From the NCBI GenBank assembly GCA_030600555.1, contig JAUVLW010000009.1:1-33661 (forward strand): 33,661 bases of DNA, read 5' to 3'. Positions 31,784 to 33,661 of this stretch are shown here, piece by piece (the first letter of the stretch is position 1; each line of letters begins with the position of its first letter). Origin of the DNA: Candidatus Aenigmatarchaeota archaeon (GTDB lineage: Archaea > Aenigmatarchaeota > Aenigmatarchaeia > QMZS01). The position numbers and the translations under genes were made by a program. The notes below the pieces were generated by a model that was not told the DNA's origin, searched no databases, and was given only the letters and a program-made list of their open reading frames with translations.

Positions 31784-32445
31784 AAAGAAAAATAGACACA
31801 CAATTATACCTTATAGTATTATTTATAACCCTATCCATCTTCGTCGCGGGTCTTTTTCTAGGGAGTATCTTAAGTCAAAATAAATTAAGCAGTTTATCTG
31901 AGGATTTAAACACTCTTGAAAGAATGAGGAACACGCAGGAAACTAATAGTCTGTTGCTTGACTCCCTTGATGAAAAAATATGTCCAGGTCTTGAATCTTA
32001 CATTAACGAAATGTTGCCTGAAATAGAAAGTCTTGCGGAAAGAGTTGCTTATTATGAAAGCAGCGCTGATAGCAAACGATTTGGAATCAAAGAATATGAA
32101 GATATTAAAAAAGATTATAATTTATTGTTGATTAGATATTGGATAATCACCAACAAACTGGAAAAAAATTGCGGTGAAAATATTGTGGATGTTATTTATT
32201 TCTACTCCAACAAAAAATGCGATGACTGTAAAGACCAGGGTATTTATCTAGATAGCATAAAAAAACAATATCCAGAAATTATGATATTTGCTTTGGATAA
32301 AGATTTAAACCTATCCACCACCGAGATTCTTACAAAATCATTTAATATTACTGAAGTTCCTTCATTGATAATTAATGGGCAAAGTTATTCCGGGTTGAAG
32401 AATAAAGAAGAAATAATAAAATTGATTGCTCCTGAAACTAAATGA
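31777..32445 (+). CDS. Membrane-anchored thioredoxin-fold protein
   Basis: 222 aa. An N-terminal helix (about 11-33, YLIVLFITLSIFVAGLFLGSIL) is followed by a coiled-coil-like region (about 38-125), then a thioredoxin fold with VDVIYFYSNKKCDDCKDQGIYL (about 137-158, CxxC active site C148/C151) and ITEVPSLIINGQSYSG carrying the cis-Pro. The domain probably lies outside the membrane and reduces or isomerises disulfides. It starts inside the end of the GT2 gene (7-bp overlap), so it is translationally coupled to it. A role on the same surface glycan assembly is inference. Confidence 0.82.
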   Translation: MVKRKIDTQLYLIVLFITLSIFVAGLFLGSILSQNKLSSLSEDLNTLERMRNTQETNSLLLDSLDEKICPGLESYINEMLPEIESLAERVAYYESSADSKRFGIKEYEDIKKDYNLLLIRYWIITNKLEKNCGENIVDVIYFYSNKKCDDCKDQGIYLDSIKKQYPEIMIFALDKDLNLSTTEILTKSFNITEVPSLIINGQSYSGLKNKEEIIKLIAPETK

Positions 32446-32446
32446 G

Positions 32447-33661
32447 CTATTTGACTTTATATATAAATATCTCCTGATTGCAATCGCCAGTTATTTTCTT
32501 GACTAAAAATAATTTTTCATGATTATCAAGTAAACTTTTATTATATCCCACCCCAACAATTGAATTATAAGCAAAATATTGCGGTTTATAAAAATCTATT
32601 AAATTTGTGATATTTTCGTCCCAAATGCTTGAAACCGTAATATTGAGATAATATCCCAACCAGGGCCAGTAATTGCTAATTATAACTTGAGGTTTTTCTT
32701 CAAGAGAATCAAAATACTGGACTGAACTTAAAATACTGCTATTGGCATCGCAATTATTATCCAATCCTGCATTAATGAAACCGACTAACAAAAAGAAGCT
32801 GGTCAATAAAACAAATAATAATGAAATAATTTTAAAATTAAAGTTCTTCAATCTGGATTGTTCACCAATCCAAAGTAAACCAGAATAACCAATTAAATAT
32901 AAAAATGGTAAAAAAACCACATAATATCTGGCTAATTTCATATTTACAAAAAACAGAAAATAAACCAAAGATATAATCGCATAAGATACAATTAAATATT
33001 CTCTATGTTTAGTCAAAAAAATAAATCCAAAGGGCAGGAAAAAAATTAACAAACCAAGGGTTAAATATAGATTATTTAATTGTAAAATTACGGGTTGATT
33101 TGTTGTGTAATCCGCAACGATTCTATACTGTCCCTCAAAATCATAGAGGGGATTCTCATAGGTTATATAATTATAACCAAGCCAGGGCAACAAAGCCAGG
33201 GCAACAACAGAAACAAACAATAGGAATCCTTTGTAATCTTTTTTTAAAACAAACTCAATAAATATACCCAAACCAAACAAAGCCACCGTAAATCTGGATA
33301 AAAAACCCAATGTGAAAAAAACACCTGAAAGGGAAATAAACAAAAATTTTCCTGATTTTCTGTATTTAAGAAAATACAAAAAAGACAACAATAAAAACAT
33401 AAGTGATGGGATGTCTGTATAAACCCTAAAACCCCAAAGAACAAATTGCGGTGAAATGGAAAATAAAAAAGTTATTAAAAGGGAATTGTTTATAGAAAAA
33501 AACTCTCTTGAAATTAAATAAAAAACAAACACCGTCAACAAACTCATTAAAATCACAACAAACCTCGCCGCAAAAATACTTTCGCCGGTAAAATACCAAA
33601 CAAAAGCAATTATATATTCTAAAAGAGGATATCTAAAATCCTCAGTAAAATTACTCCCCCC
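32447..33661 (-). CDS. GT-C family membrane glycosyltransferase (PMT/ArnT-like), 5' end cut
   Basis: The frame is open to the window end, so the true start lies beyond 33661 and the GTG at 33556 is internal. Readable upstream residues are FTEDFRYPLLEYIIAFVWYF, a typical early loop and helix of GT-C enzymes. Many hydrophobic helices follow, with RVYTDIPSLMFLLLSFLYF, GVFFTLGFLSRFTVALFG and PWLGYNYITYENPLYDFEGQ, then a non-helical C-terminal domain after about residue 265 of the visible part. It probably moves a sugar from a polyprenyl-phosphate donor on the outer face. It is convergent with the thioredoxin-fold gene. Confidence 0.82.
   Translation of the reverse strand, partial: GGSNFTEDFRYPLLEYIIAFVWYFTGESIFAARFVVILMSLLTVFVFYLISREFFSINNSLLITFLFSISPQFVLWGFRVYTDIPSLMFLLLSFLYFLKYRKSGKFLFISLSGVFFTLGFLSRFTVALFGLGIFIEFVLKKDYKGFLLFVSVVALALLPWLGYNYITYENPLYDFEGQYRIVADYTTNQPVILQLNNLYLTLGLLIFFLPFGFIFLTKHREYLIVSYAIISLVYFLFFVNMKLARYYVVFLPFLYLIGYSGLLWIGEQSRLKNFNFKIISLLFVLLTSFFLLVGFINAGLDNNCDANSSILSSVQYFDSLEEKPQVIISNYWPWLGYYLNITVSSIWDENITNLIDFYKPQYFAYNSIVGVGYNKSLLDNHEKLFLVKKITGDCNQEIFIYKVK

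Overview
The window is archaeal. It carries split RNA polymerase subunits (rpoH, rpoB'' and rpoB', plus rpoE), aIF2-alpha, RPA, Hjc, archaeal ribosomal proteins (L10e, L14e, L3, L24), a class I CCA-adding enzyme, glycerol-1-phosphate dehydrogenase and a GGGP synthase. The sequence is AT-rich and gene-dense. Most starts look leaderless, with a TATA box about 25 nt before the ATG. The split rpoB and gene order resemble euryarchaea or some DPANN-like lineages; I cannot place the lineage from this sequence alone.

Layout. 1-3824: rpoH-rpoB''-rpoB' on the minus strand, then two intron-rich tRNA genes (Lys on -, Ser on +) and L10e. 3800-5569: a small membrane ORF, L14e, and egsA divergent from L14e. 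5570-10700: an accessory block with two unrecognised genes, an HDAC-family deacetylase, a GNAT acetyltransferase, a TrmB-family regulator, a GXGXG beta-helix protein and a decayed gene. Two near-identical promoter/operator/leader cassettes tie this block together. 10749-16686: tRNA-Val with two introns, then housekeeping genes (hjc, SemiSWEET, an amidotransferase, RPA, aIF2-alpha, ferredoxin, cca, rpoE). 16719-19272: thiolase followed by a fused OB(DUF35-like)-HMG-CoA synthase. 19346-22523: a MacB/FtsX-type ABC export operon. 22634-26991: L3, L24, small membrane or unknown proteins, a lone 5S rRNA and GGGP synthase. 27029-33661: SecD, a second TrmB-family protein, a MEMO1-family protein, a processive-type GT2, a membrane-anchored thioredoxin-fold protein and a truncated GT-C membrane glycosyltransferase.

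How the genes work together. Thiolase and HMG-CoA synthase begin the mevalonate route to isoprenoids. EgsA makes the sn-glycerol-1-phosphate backbone and GGGP synthase joins it to the isoprenoid chain, so the window holds the entry points of archaeal ether-lipid synthesis. The polymerase, ribosomal, tRNA, CCA and initiation-factor genes form an information-processing background.

Most unusual features: (1) all three tRNA genes have two or three introns, including D-loop and T-loop sites, and the T-loop introns of tRNA-Lys and tRNA-Val are related in sequence; (2) the duplicated 25-bp operator plus TATA plus hairpin plus Shine-Dalgarno cassette, which defines a small candidate regulon next to a TrmB-family gene; (3) the zinc-ribbon-less OB domain fused to HMG-CoA synthase.
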